NCBI GenBank assembly: GCA_022605405.1
Contig: JABYQQ010000006.1
Location: 2,418,001-2,482,000, forward strand
Length of the DNA: 64,000 nt
DNA from: Earliella scabrosa
Lineage: Eukaryota > Basidiomycota > Agaricomycetes > Polyporales > Polyporaceae
Direction of reading: 5' to 3'
The translations under genes were made by a program, and so were the position numbers. Below, piece by piece: positions 45,658-57,475 of this stretch. Position 1 is the first letter of the stretch. Each line of letters starts with the position of its first letter. Below the pieces are notes generated by a model. The model saw nothing but the letters and a program-made list of their open reading frames with translations. It made no database searches and was not told the origin of the DNA.

Positions 45658-47081
45658 CTAGTTCACCTCCAGTCGTGCATAATCAAGTACTACTCGAAAG
45701 CACCCAATGATGATGATGCACCCGCCCATCATCGTCAACCACCTTGGGACTCGCACCCACTCGCACAAGAGGAGCACAATTGCCTGTGGTATATCGGTCA
45801 GTCTCGTGCTACTTGTCCAATGGAGATTCACGATCCCCGGATAACGTACCATTAGCGTCACCACAACTGGTACAACTGCGTAGAATTGTGTGCTGAGTCG
45901 CTGAACTGCCCAAGCTTGCATGATCTTGATATCATCTACGCAGCGTTTGTACTCATCTTCGGCTGCCAGGATGCGTTCTCGTGAGCAGACGTGAGTGCGA
46001 AGTTGTAGCGTGAGGTGTGACCTACCCATGCACTTAAACTGCTGCTGATGCTCCTCCTCTAGCCGTAGCTTGGTGCCGAGCGCCGAGGAATACATCCAAC
46101 ACTTGACCATGATGATGGGCTCTGGGGCTTTCAGCATCATCAAGGTCCACACATCACCCCAGCTCTTCAAAGCGGACATATCGGCTGACTGAAGTTCGAT
46201 CAAGGACGTCCGGTGTGCCGCCTTGTGGGAATGGCAGAATCGCTCATCTTCAAGCGGAAGTGGGCAGCAGGTGACCTCGCAGTATGTTGAGCCGTGGATA
46301 TGGTGAGTCAAAGCACAGCCTCTGCAGTATAGCGTGTACAGTGAGTACTGATGTACAAACTTGACCCTCATTTGCCTCGGCATACCTGGACTCCATCATA
46401 CCCCGTACATCAAGGTCCGAAGCCGTGTCTGGGTTCCTTCTGAGGCTATGATGTTCTTTATATTGCTCGTGAGCAGACGCAGACGGGATGGTGTGAGTAT
46501 GCTTACCAGTGGAAGCTGCCTCCTGGACAGGGATTCGCTCGTTTGCAGGAATCGGCGCCTCGGCGGGCGTTCGCTCCACAACTGTCGGAGTCTCGAATGT
46601 TGTCCGTCCCTCCCGAAGGAACCGTAGGAAATTCAAAGCATTATCCCTCCGTTGTCTGATGCGGGAGAGAAGTGACGGGTTCCTCCCGTCCGCTATTTGT
46701 TCATGCCCTAAGTACACCCTGCTCAGTGCGATCATACATAGTAACTGAACATTGACAGCGCTCACCCTCTGCGAAAAATTGCCAGCTCAGCTGCTCTCGG
46801 GCTCTCACGGCGCGATCCAAACACTCGACGTACGCCTCCATCATCTCAATATCTCTCTCGAGCAGGTCAGTGCTGTTCCCAAATGGTTCCCTTCGCCACA
46901 GCTCAGTAATAAAGTTAGCTATGAGTTTAGCCTCCTGCAAGGCCCGTATGTGTTCGGTAATCAGATGCGAGCATGCGTCCCTGTGGGTGGCGCAGAAGAA
47001 GGTTCCTTCAGGTCTGACTCGAGCGCAACGTCTCTCGTCTCCCGGGCTTCCAGAGAGGCGAGCAGTGCATCGCCGCGCCAT
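45658..47081 (-). CDS. Two-module Cys/His-coil family membrane protein
   Basis: Five exons join in phase: 47081-46766, 46707-46386, 46321-46026, 45977-45850 and 45783-45658, giving 395 residues. Module 1 is RCTARL...RRC...FFCATH (C-x13-C-x10-C-x2-H). The linker holds ADGRNPSLLSRIRQRRDNALNFLRFL. Module 2 has YCEVTCC...RFCHSHKAAHR. The C-terminal part has two hydrophobic segments (FYAVVPVVVTLMAIVLLLCEW and MMGGCIIIIGCFRVVLDY). Exons 3 and 5 have exactly the same lengths (296 and 126 nt) as in the paralogue at 42.8-44.2 kb, and intron phases are identical. The linker differs most between the two copies. Membrane location and zinc binding are inferred from sequence only. Confidence 0.77.
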
Positions 47082-47388
47082 TGTAAGAAGTGACGCGGGT
47101 GAAAGAAGCGAGGAGAGGAAGGGATACGGTGGGATAACCCCCACAAGGTACATCGTCGATTATATACCACCATCCGGATTCACAACACGCTCGCTGTGTA
47201 GGAGAAACCTTGCACACCAGAGACATGCACCCTACGTATGTACGTGTCATCTCCGTCTCATTGCATGCCTATCCCATCTCAAGGGCCCTGCAGCACCATG
47301 AACGACTTGAAGTAGGCTCGCACCCTCCGCATTCTTCGATATATGCTGCGGTAGTCACCCGCAGAGAACCATTTCGCGTTTTTCAGTT

Positions 47389-48060
47389 ATGCAACGTTCG
47401 CCAATAGCCCCGCAGAGGAACTCATGGGAGCACGGTGCGGTGTGCACCACGCAACATCCCCTGGCGGCGCGACCGCCATCATATATGTGCTCAACCACCA
47501 GTCCCTCCACTACCGTCCACGGGCCCGTTCCGAGTCTGATTTCAAGGAGTCAGACGCCGCATTGCCTCAAGAGTGCGCATTGCAGACATGCAAAGCCCTC
47601 CTCCAGGACCTCACGACTCCGACCTGTAAAGCTTACACATCGCGCAGGTCGGCGAGGATCTGCGCCGCGCAAGCAAGCGGGTACCAAGCCCGCGCGCCCT
47701 ACCACGGCACATCAAGAATCGTTCAACACGAGAGCTTCGCGAAGCCTGGCTCAAGACACTGCGACCATGGACTGTCCCGGACGGCGACTAGAGAGGGCGA
47801 TAAACCGATTGGGGTGGGCAGTCATCATCCAATTCACCTTGAACTTCCTTTCGGGATGGTGTTAACTGGCCCTCCTGGCTTCAGATTGGTCATGCTCTCC
47901 ATCATTGCACTCATACGCCTCGTGCCACCATCGTCACCGATCGGTTACTCTCTACGGACCTGTCGCTCTGCGCGGCAGCAGCTGCAGCACCATGTACGCA
48001 GTCTCAGAGCCGCACGTATTGGCAACACCTGATCAGCGTTCATCTGGTTGTGTATCCCTT
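47389..48060 (+). pseudogene. Plus-strand Cys/His-coil family remnant, open frame but altered motif
   Basis: A frame open at 47424-48032 contains TCKALLQDLTTPTC...RICAAQ, i.e. the family motif with the final His replaced by Gln. The helical stretch usually following is missing, and a hydrophobic part (FRLVMLSIIALIRLV) comes later. It is homologous in position to 44.55-45.19 kb. It could still be expressed, but motif loss and missing helix suggest decay. Confidence 0.4.
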
Positions 48061-48497
48061 GCGCAATGGAAGCCCGAGCTTCAGTGAACGGAGAAGATGT
48101 GACGAGTAGTCGCTCGCGGTCAGGAATGGATAAGCTAGCTTTTTACAGGAATCGTGACCTTCCATTACGCCTGGCATGCGAGACGAGAATCCGACCACCA
48201 GAAAGGCTTCTCGCGACACCTCTGAGCCTGCGGCGCGACGATTCACTCGGCGTGGCTGGCCTACAGTCTGTCCAATATGCTGAAGAAGGCGGACGGGCAA
48301 ATATGGCAATTGCATTTCCAGAACCTCATCTTCTTTGGGCGCCTAGCAGCGCACATACCACACCGTCGCACGAGAGCAACTCCGTGGATGTCCGGCGTCC
48401 TGCGAGCCTCTGGGATTTTTGCTTCTTCACTCCTGTCAGCGGTAGTGAGAAAACGTAAGACAGCGTGGTATCTTGCACCAGGCGACGCTCACCTCTC

Positions 48498-49793
48498 CTA
48501 CTTGCGCCTAGGTCCTTCGTACATCTGCACGCCTTGCACCGAATGCCACCCCAAGGCTGCCGCCGCTCCGAACAACAGGCTCCGCCCCCACGAGTACCCA
48601 AAGTACGCGCTCGCGCCGGACACCACCACTCCCTGCGTACACCGGATGACGCTCGTTACAGGTCGTGCACGGGACTGAAGGGCTCACCAGGACGAACGGG
48701 AGTTTGCCAGTGCTAGAACGTGCGGCTCGCTCCTTCGCGATGACTTGGTCGACAATTCCAGCCATTTGCTTGCGCATATCTGCCAGCTCGTCCAGGTCGA
48801 ATGCGGGGTGCGCTGTGGATTCGCGGCACAGTAGTCAACCAAAATGACAATCCAGCACAAGTCTGGAGCGACATACCTGTCTTTCCAAACTGCTGCTGGA
48901 GCCTATCTTCTAGCTCAAAGATGATGTCCACTATCGCGTCGTACTTGTTGACGGCCGCAATCGCGTCCTTTCGCGAGAGTTGGCCGCCCTCGTAGCGTTC
49001 CATTTTCGCCATCATATCCGCGCACGCGCTCGCAGCTTCCACCGACAGTGCCTCAACCAGTTTCACCAACGCGCGACGCTCCTCTTCGTGATCGAGACAG
49101 AACCTCTGCCCTCGGCGGGTGGGGACCAGGCACGGCCGGTCTTGCCCTGCAGGCCGGGCTTGGCAGGGGGACAGGGCATTCGCGCCTCCTGCATCCCTGG
49201 GTCTGCGTACGGCGAGGTTACGGAGCTTGAGATACGGAGCATGCGAGAGAGTGACCGCACCGTTTGGTCTCCTCCTTTCCGCTCCGCTCTTGTTCCGGCT
49301 GGGTCGCCTGTCTTCCTCGCTCTTCGGCAAGCTTCAGGAGATGGTTCTTCCTCCGTTCCAGACTGCCCGTGAATCGCAGGGCCTGGGTCTTCTTGTCCTT
49401 CAGGATCATCAGGCACATCTGCGTGGGGCAGTGCTCTGCAAGCGATGAGGACACGCGAGATTGGCCTCGTACAAAAGGGAGCATACCGTTAACCACGAAG
49501 GTCCTCTCAAGCTCTTCCATCAACTGTATCGCCTTCTCCAGGCATGCGACATACGTTCCGACGATTTTTGCCTTCGCGCTGAGCTCCTCGGCGGCGTGGC
49601 ATGACTCCACGTCCATGGTCTGGATGATAGCATCGAGTGCGCGTGCATCCTTTGTGGCCTTCTCATATGCGTCCAATTTGTTAAGATACTCGAGATGGTG
49701 TTCTTCGCACCAGCCGTCACCGTCTAAGCATCCGGTACTGCAGCGCCGGAGTTTGCCGTCGTCGCCAGGTACCTGAGCTTGACACCGAGCCAT
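48498..49793 (-). CDS. Two-module Cys/His-coil family membrane protein
   Basis: Five exons join in phase: 49793-49487, 49435-49261, 49202-48877, 48812-48688 and 48632-48498, giving 355 residues. Module 1 is RCQAQV...RRC...GWCEEHHLEYLNKLDAYEK, then a helix ending ELERTF. The linker has SLERRKNHLLKLAEERG. Module 2 is PCQARPAGQDRPC...RFCLDHEEERR with a helix ending EDRLQQQF. The last exon gives a Gly/Ala-rich hydrophobic stretch with YFGYSWGRSLLFGAAAALGW, a block shared with the genes at 50.5 and 52.1 kb. Intron phases are 1, 2, 1, 0. Start at MARCQAQ is chosen because the motif begins there in relatives; an upstream in-frame Met at 49925 is possible. Confidence 0.77.
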
Positions 49794-50523
49794 GTTGGTG
49801 CGGAGAGTGGACTCGAGAACGTGCAAGACTAGACGAGGAGGTATCTTAGAGGAACGGAGAGAAGGAGTAGGGGAATGGTGGGACGAACCCTTCACCTTTT
49901 CATTGGCCGCAGCGTACCGTCTCAATAAAGTTTGCGGTGACAGCCAATGGTCTAACGAGCAAACGAGGTATTGGGACTACCACAGTGACCGTACCAGGGC
50001 GATAGCAGAGGCCTGTAATTGCCCATTTTCTACCAACAAAGTCGAGACTATGGGCCTTATTACTTACTGACGTACCTCGGATTATGGACGAAGTACAGTA
50101 CTCGGCACAGGCAAGCGTAGGAGTTATTAGCCTCGGTTCCAGACGGTCTTGTGGCTCTCCTGCAGCTTCGCGCCGGCTCTGCGACTGAAAGGATTAATAG
50201 GAGGGATTAATTCCTCATAAGCGAAAGTCTTGGGTGATCTTACGGACGTCGGAGAGGAGGAGGACTTACTCGTGGCCAATGGACGGGGCGCCCTGTACGA
50301 TTCACTCACTCAGACGCGCGGTGGTCGAACCGACAGCAAATGATCATTGCCGAGCAACAATGGTCATCATGATAGTACATGCCATCCTGATCCTTGGATA
50401 TCCTCCGAATTAATGAGAATTTACAATGTACGTCTTCCGTGTCCTCCTTGCCAGCCGATAGGTGAAAGTTCGCCAGCACTAGATGTATGCAAAGTTACGG
50501 TATCCTGTACGTTCACTTGATGA
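49794..50523. other. Intergenic, no gene seen
   Basis: Promoter side of the gene to the left and 3' side of the gene to the right. Nothing further was recognised. Confidence 0.5.
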
Positions 50524-51871
50524 TCACGCCCGTTCACCTCGAGCTGAACGCCACCCAAACATCGCCAACGCTCCGAACAGCACACTTCGGCCCCAAGGAA
50601 TACCAAAGTACGCGCCCACGCCCGAAGCGGCCAGTCCCTGCAAAGACATCGTTCACAGAATGTTCCACTGCAAAATTTTGAGACTAGACGGCACGCACCA
50701 GAGCAAACTCGAGCACAGAATCTCCCACTTTCTCTTCGGCCCTCACTTGATCCAGCGATTTCATGACATTTGTTTGCATCCTCTTCAGCTCCACCATCCG
50801 TACCGCATGTCCTTCAGCTGCGGATTGTGAGCCCACTGACATCGCCCTCAGGATGCAAGAGGTGCACACTTACGAGCGCAGCTGAAGCGCCGCTCGTGCG
50901 TTTCTTCCAGCTGGATGAGCAGGGCCACAGCGGCAGCGTACTCGTTGAGGAGCGCAAGGGCAGCATCGGCGGACAGGCCGCCCGATTTGTACCGTTCCAC
51001 GGCGCTGGCCACAGCGCCCCCCGCTCTCGCGACGGCCTGTTCTGTGGAACCGATCTCCGCCTTCAACGCGCGATGTTCGTTGCCGTGCACGTAGCAGAAT
51101 CGCTGTCCTTTGGGGACAGCAACGACACAAATCGCTTGAGCGCCATGCGCGTGCCGAGCCTGGCAATGGTACGTCGCCACTGTGGCCTTCGCAGCTTCTG
51201 CGCGGGCGTAGTGATCTCTGAGTCTATGCGCAGCGACGTTGGTTGACGTGCTACTATTCATGGACGGACGGTCCTTACCTATCTTTCTGCGCTTTCTGGA
51301 TCCTCTCGAGCTCCTGTTCTTTCTTCAGAGCTGCTTGAACTTGAAGAAGTTTGCGCTGTTCTTCAACGAGGTGCGTCTTCCTGTCGTTCAGTCGGCGCAG
51401 AAACGCACGTGCGTCCTCCCTCTTTGACCTCAAGCGATCCAGGTACTTTTGATGAGGCTCGTCCGCTGCCGACCCGACACAGGTCATGACAGAGTGGACG
51501 TATCAAGACGCGCCAGGTGCCATTCGCAACGAGCCTGGAACAGGGGACGTACGTTGCGCAAAGAAGATCGCATGGTGCTCTTCCCTTCGTTGTATCGCCG
51601 TCTCCAGGCGCGCGACATACGTTTCCACAACTCTCGCATTTCCGCTCAGGTCCTCGACGACACGGCACGCGTCGACGTCCATCGTCTGCAACTCGGTGAA
51701 CACGATATCGAGCGCTTCGGCTTCGTTGGTGACTTTCTTGTATGCGTCCGTCGCCTGGACATACTCCTCCCAGTGGTTGTGGCAGTAGGTGTGCGCTTGA
51801 TGCGGAAACCTGCGCTTGCAACGCTTGCGTCGTCCGTCGTCGCTGGTTATTCGAGCGTGACACTGAGGCAT
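50524..51871 (-). CDS. Two-module Cys/His-coil family membrane protein
   Basis: Five exons join in phase: 51871-51553, 51465-51279, 51217-50874, 50817-50699 and 50637-50524, giving 360 residues. Module 1 is QCHARI...KRC...TYCHNHWEEYVQATDAYKK, helix ending RREEHHAIFF. The linker is a strong coiled coil (DRLRSKREDARAFLRRLNDRKTHLVEEQ, then QVQAALKKEQELERIQKAQ). Module 2 is HCQARHAHGAQAIC...RFCYVHGNEHR, helix ending EETHERRF. The last exon has YFGIPWGRSVLFGALAMFGW. Intron phases are 1, 2, 1, 0. It is one of the clearest members because both cysteine/histidine sets and both helices are complete. Function unknown. Confidence 0.78.
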
Positions 51872-52146
51872 GCCAGAGTAAGGATGAGGTAGGCAGCGAG
51901 CTGGAGGACGCGCAGAACGAGGCCGCTAGCGGGAAGCTGACGTTGGACTTCGGACATCGTCTGAGAGACGTGATAAGGTTTGCAGTGACAGATGGTCTCG
52001 TGGGCCACGGTGAATATCCTCAAGTCAACCTTCATTCGCGTGCCGAGCGCCGCTACCCCTGCTCACCAATCTCTAGTCGCTCCGCATATGTACAGGACGT
52101 CGACTTCTGCCATGTACTCGATTCACGGGCCAGCGTATTGGCACCC

Positions 52147-53036
52147 TCATTTCCCCAGTCTCCTACATGCGCGCAACCCGAACATGGCCAACGCTCCCAG
52201 TAGCAGACTACGACCCCAAGGCATCCCGCAGCATGCGCCCATACCGGACACCGAAACTCCCTGTAAGGCGCAGTTATTTGCTGATTCCTTTGCTAGATAA
52301 GTTCAATCAACTTACAAGAAGGACCTCGGTGATCAAATCGAGGCCTTTTCCTCGGCCACGACGCCATCTAGGGCTTTCGCCACTTGCGCTCGCAGGCCCT
52401 TCAAATTGGCCATGTGGGAAGCGCGTTCTTCATCTAGTACAGCGTGATGAGTACACGCAGCGGAGAGTTATATAGATATATATGACGCTCAGCAGTATGC
52501 TCACCTTCAGACCACCCGAATCGTCGCTGATTCGTCTCTTCCAGCTGTATCACCGTATCCACCCTTGCTGCATAGCTCTCCAGAGTCGCAATCGCTTCCG
52601 TACCCAGGATAGCGCCCCACGTGTGGCGGGTCAGAGCCATCAACATCCCCGGGCACGCGTTCTTCATTGCCTGTTCCGCCTCCCTGGTCTTTGCCAGCAA
52701 CACGCGACGCTCGTTGACGTGAACGGGACAGAAGCGCTGGGCTTTGGGGACTGCGACGAGGCACGGTTCGGGCTCGTCATGCGTCGGACGGACCTGACAA
52801 CGGTGCATGATCTTCTCGGCTTCCGAAACGTTGTTAAGCCTAGATGAGTAGCATACATGAGGTCACCGACCGGCCTACGTGCGAGAGACCACAACCGGAC
52901 TGTACCTTGTCTTCTCTTCCTCTGCCCGATGAGTCGGCTGGCTCCTCCGCTCTTCGCACCAGCGGTCTGAGGATCCGGTACTGCTGCGCCGGAGTTTGCC
53001 GTCGTCGCCGAGTATCTGAGCTTGACACGGCCCCAT
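52147..53036 (-). pseudogene. Shortened and frameshifted Cys/His-coil family gene
   Basis: Exons 53036-52906, 52839-52505, 52433-52316 and 52260-52147. The first exon keeps CQAQILGDDGKLRR but has lost the second cysteine and the C-x2-H, and it jumps from there directly to the end of the linker, as if module 1's helix and an intron were deleted. Module 2 is complete (RCQVRP...PC...RFCPVHVNERR, ending EETNQRRF). Exon 52433-52316 is one base shorter than its counterpart and hits a stop; skipping one base restores the frame to the conserved WGRSLLLGALAMFG end. The last exon is exactly as long (114 nt) as in the neighbour. Confidence 0.65.
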
Positions 53037-53667
53037 GTTGGTGCAGAGAGTGAACTTGAGAACGTGCAAGAGCAGACGAGGAGGTAGCTGAGAGAAACGG
53101 CGAGAAGGGGTAGGAGAGATTCGAGGACGAGGTCCTCATCTTTTTATCGGCCGCAGCTTACCGTCCTAATAGAGTTCGCGGTGACAGTCAATCGTCTAGT
53201 GAGCAAATGAGGTAATGGGGCTTCCAAAACGAGCGTAGTGCAACGGCATATGTCTGCAATTGCGCACCTTCGACCAACGGAGTCGAGAGTATGGGCTCTC
53301 AATATTCGCTGACGCACCCCTTATGATGGACCAAGTAGCACATGAAAGCGCAGATGTCATAGTACGCATTTGTTGCACACACGGCGTCCGTCAGCACTGC
53401 ACCGGCCCGGAAGGGACCGATTCCAACTTCGCAAGGTCAATCCAATTGAGTGGAGAGGGTAACGGTATCGTACATTGCCTTCTTTCTATCAGAGGAAGGA
53501 GATCGCTCAGTGTCCAGAATATTTTGTACGGATTGTATGCGCTCACCTCAACTTCGACGTACAACCACCGCCAGACTTCGCATCCAAGAAATGCCCCCCA
53601 ACTTCACGTGCTTACTCTAATTTCCGCATGATGTTGCGGTATGCCAAGCTCTCTCTGTATGTGAATG
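53037..53667. other. Intergenic, no gene seen
   Basis: No membrane-anchor exon for the gene to the right could be found here, although relatives have one at this place. Confidence 0.45.
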
Positions 53668-54908
53668 TCACTGCGCTTCGGACCAGGCAAGGACCTTCGA
53701 ATAATCGAGGAATCTCCCCATGTGCGCGCGCATGCCCTTCAGCTCCTCGACGCACGACGCATACCCTTTGTCTAGAAAACACGATGCGTCAGCTTACGCA
53801 TCATCGAGAATGAAGGCGACGGACGCTCGCCTGAACACCCGAACCGACATCGGTGCTTCTCTTCCAGCTCGAGCAAGACGTCCAGACTGGCGACATACTG
53901 CACCAAACTCGCGCCGACCGCGTCCTTGGCCGGCTCGTCCCCTGACTTGTACCTCCTTGCAACAGCGGCCAGGGCGGACCAGGACTCGGCGGATGTCGCC
54001 TGCGCTGTGTCGATCCGCGCCATCAACGCGTCGTGCTCCCAGCTGTGAACGTCACAGAAGGGATGGGCCTCCGCGGGTGCGAGAACTGGAGCAAGACACC
54101 GTTCCGAGTCCTCATCAAGTTCGTCGTAGGAAAGCAGGGCTTCACAGTAGCGACTCGGAGCGACGATGGCTTCCTCAGCATACGGAGCGAAGCTGGCAAT
54201 CTCAGCTTGAAGACGGATGATCTCCATGTCTCTGGATCCGAGTGAGATCAACTTCGATCGCGAGGAAACCGGATAGCCCGGATAGAACGACCGTACCTCG
54301 ATTCCTGCTCTTCGAGCTCCCACTGACAAAGTTCCTCCAAATCTTGATCAAGAAGTTCGTCATAATCCCTCGTGGCGCGCCCGCCGCACATCACTCCCAC
54401 CATCCGCACCATCCTCGCATCGAGCCTGCTCAGGAACGCCACAGCGCTCTCCTTCCTCCCTTTCAGCTTGTTCACGTAAGCATGATGGCCAGGATCTCCT
54501 GTCGCACGCAATCATTCAATCAACGAGGGATATGCATCACGAGATCCGAACGCACGTACTCGTAGCGAAGAACATCTGGTTGTGTTCCTCTCTCCCTCGT
54601 ATCGCCTCGTCCAGACGCACCACGTACTGTTCCACCAGCCTCGCAGCAGCCCCGATCTTCTTGACATCGTAGCACGCCTCCACGGCCATGTACTCCACTT
54701 CGTCGAAAATGAGGGCGAGCACCTCGGCTTGCATGGACACCCTCTTGTACGCACTGTACCTCTGCGTGTACTCCTCGCGATGCTGCGGGCACCAGTGTTG
54801 CCGCTTGGCCGCGAGGATCCCATCACACTGCACGAGTTCCCCGTTCTCGTCGGTCGTGCGAGCTTCACATCGATAGGACGTCAGTATGGAGGCGGGTAGA
54901 AGCGACAT
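53668..54908 (-). CDS. Two-module Cys/His-coil family protein lacking a membrane anchor
   Basis: Four exons join in phase: 54908-54560, 54498-54297, 54231-53825 and 53771-53668, giving 353 residues. Module 1 is RCEARTTDENGELVQC...HWCPQHREEYTQRYSAYKR, helix ending REEHNQMFF. The linker helix reads KLKGRKESAVAFLSRLDARM. Module 2 is YCEALL...ERC...PFCDVHSWEHD, helix ending EEKHRCRF. The last exon has VEELKGMRAHMGRFLDY, matching the pre-anchor helix of relatives, and then stops. The usual phase-0 intron and hydrophobic exon are absent. Either the anchor was lost or the last exon lies further left and was missed. Confidence 0.7.
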
Positions 54909-55049
54909 GGGCGGCGAGTTCGGAGGCGCGAGAACCGATGCTGAGGTGGTCAGGAAGGGAGATTACATATCAACGTCCAGCGGGTGCTGGGAGTTTGCTG
55001 CGCAAGCTGGAGAACGTGGCTCGAGACCCTTGATCCTTGCAGGGTGCAG

Positions 55050-55110
55050 ATTGTAAGCACCTTGGTACACATTCTGCCAGACTCTGGCAGACTCTGGCAG
55101 ACTGTCTACC
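55050..55110. repeat. Left member of an inverted repeat pair with ctctggcaga tandem units
   Basis: agcaccttggtacacattctgccagact plus two further ctctggcaga units. The reverse complement of 57.095-57.15 kb reads agcaccatgttacattgtctgccagact with the same tandem units, so the two sites form an inverted pair about 2 kb apart. Confidence 0.6.
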
Positions 55111-55559
55111 CGAACCGGCGCTTCCTTTCCTCCGTCATTCTCCGACTCCCAGCGCTTGCATGCTTAACTTTCCCTCGCAACGTCACCGCACCGCCTGGTC
55201 TACGCGATCCCGTCTGTGCCTATCCCTGTTATTTGCCCTGTTAATGCCAGGCTCATGCCCTACAAGCTATATATTGGACCTGATCTTGTAAGTGATTTCA
55301 AGCCTGCTTCCCTTCCGTACTATCCCTTACCGGACTGTAGTACATGTACAACTCGAATATGCTTTCCGTAGTACTTACTACTGCCTTGACCAATGCACTT
55401 ATTCATTGCGGGAATGCTTCCTCAGCGCCAGGTATGGCTCTCTCACAGTAAGTGTACAAGAGCAGTTCAGATTCTGCAGAGATCGACGACTGATATATTC
55501 AGATACTGAGCCGAGTCATCTTCACATGCCCATAAGTCTTGTCTCCTTGCTGTGAAGAC

Positions 55560-56750
55560 TCTGCATACTCACGGTACTGAGAAATGCGAAGCCTTTGCTT
55601 AGTATGTTAAGTCTTCGCTATAGTCCTAATGCACTTCACTCCTACCCCTACAGCCTTCACTCACTACAGCGAAGCCATCACCGGTTATTATCCTTTCTAG
55701 TGAAGCCTTCATAGGTCATGGCAAGTGTTCGCTCTCATCGGTACACCCTTCATGATTTACGGTGAAGTGTTCCGTCATGCCCAGGAATGTCTATGAAGGC
55801 TTCGCAATTGGATGCACAGGGTTCTGTTACACATCTCTGGATGTCATTGGTTTACACTTTTTGATGAAGCCTTCGCGTATTTGGCCTTTGCATAGATATG
55901 TGAAGGCTCTGCATAATCTGTGAAGCTGTCTTAGTGGTTGAAACATTCTAGCTTTGCTCAGTCAGGTTACTGGCTGCCAGTGTCAAACACGGTGACCTCG
56001 AGCCAAATCTCACCGTGTCTGTCTCCTTCACTCACTTGTTATGGACTTGATACAATAGCCGCCAGGTATCATGCAGTGTGTCCATCGGTGCACCACAGCC
56101 CACATAAGTATCTCGGCATCTCTCAGCCGCCTCACCTCCCATTGAACTTCTACTCAACGGGCGGCTACTCGTTATCCATAACCACACTTTTAACTTCATC
56201 TGAGCTCCTTGAATTCTCAGCCCTGCATCGTCTACTATCTTGCATCCCCTAGTATGATCGATTCAAGTCTGAGTTTTAAAGTGGATGACCAGTGCGAAGC
56301 CATCGCGCGATGCACAATTTCACGGAAACATGCGAAGCGCACTGAGGAAGGCTTCACATATTTATGTGAACATAACGACGACTTCACACAAACATGTGAA
56401 GCCATCGCATTGCCTGTCATGAGTTCGCAAACCGACGCGAACCTATCGCACTGTAGCAGCGATGCTTTGCATACATGTGTGAAGCCTTCGCACCTCCCAT
56501 TTAGACTTCGCGAACTGAATTGAACCCGTCGCACACGGGCGTCAAGCCTTCACGAAAACATGCGAAGGCATTGTATAACCTGCCATGGCTTTGCAAACGA
56601 GCGCGAATATATTGCACACTCCTCACATGGCTTCGCAAGCTCATGCGAAGCCATCTGGGACTCTGCGGAAGTGTCTGCAGAAAGACACTTTACTTCAAAG
56701 GGGCTTGCGAAGGCAGCTCAAGGACATGCAAAGTGAAGTCAATAAATAGT
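55560..56750. repeat. Cluster of short palindromic words (gaagccttc, gcgaagc, catgcgaagcc)
   Basis: Variants of (g/t)cgaagcc, aaggcttcgc and acatgtgaagcc recur at irregular spacing more than a dozen times on both strands, for example near 55590, 55700, 55786, 55865, 56300, 56400, 56480, 56560, 56640 and 56705. Many pairs are close inverted copies and could form small hairpins (near 56625-56655, for instance). No reading frame explains the pattern. Confidence 0.65.
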
Positions 56751-57094
56751 GCAGGCTTCGACATGGAGCTCAAAATGAACTTGCATACTACGTAAGGTCC
56801 CATGGTGCGGTTCCCTTTCAACTCCCATGGACAACTTCTTATCTCCTCAGCCTTAGTTGCCCTTCGACGTCGGCGCACAAAGCCAGGACCGTTGGGCAGC
56901 CCCCTTCGACTTCTCTGTTAGTTAATTCGTGAATCCGGTCGCCGTAGGTGAATATTGACCGGAGATGTAAGTAGAGTCAAAGTGCACAGTCGGTAAGTAA
57001 CTTCAATGCAACATGATATTAGCGTGCCTACCAACGCGCCATCAATGCCCGATCAATAACTGGCGCCAATCAAGGATAGCCGACTGGTCACGTG

Positions 57095-57150
57095 GTAGTC
57101 TGGCAGAGTCTGGCAGAGTCTGGCAGACAATGTAACATGGTGCTGATGGT
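57095..57150. repeat. Right member of the inverted repeat pair
   Basis: Three tandem copies of tctggcagag followed by acaatgtaacatggtgct, inverted relative to 55.05-55.11 kb. Confidence 0.6.
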
Positions 57151-57234
57151 CTCGCAGGGTGGATGTGATTGATTTTACGTCGGCAAGTGGTCTGACGGAC
57201 GTACGGGGAATTGTAATTGCCGTTTTCGTCCACG

Positions 57235-57475
57235 TACACGCCCAGGTGTGCACCGGGCGCCCTAGATATTTGGTCGGAAGTTATCCGTCCGGGCGGCGCT
57301 GGGTATCGGACGGTATCTGGCGGCCGGCGCCTAGTCATCTAGCCCATATCGGTTTGTCCAACATCTGTTCGATGTCTCGCCCAAGACCCTCCAGTATTGA
57401 AGCGCCGGTCAGAACCCTCCTACAGATAACTTCCGACCAGATATCCCATGCTCCCGGCGCTCACCTGAGCGTGTA
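57235..57475. mobile_element. MITE-like element, copy 2 (~241 bp)
   Basis: Begins TACACGCCCAGGTG and ends CACCTGAGCGTGTA, so the ends are inverted repeats. Inside it shares ggtcggaagttatc and gataacttccgacc with the element at 36777-37019. It lies between the repeat-rich zone and the family gene at 57.6 kb. Confidence 0.72.
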
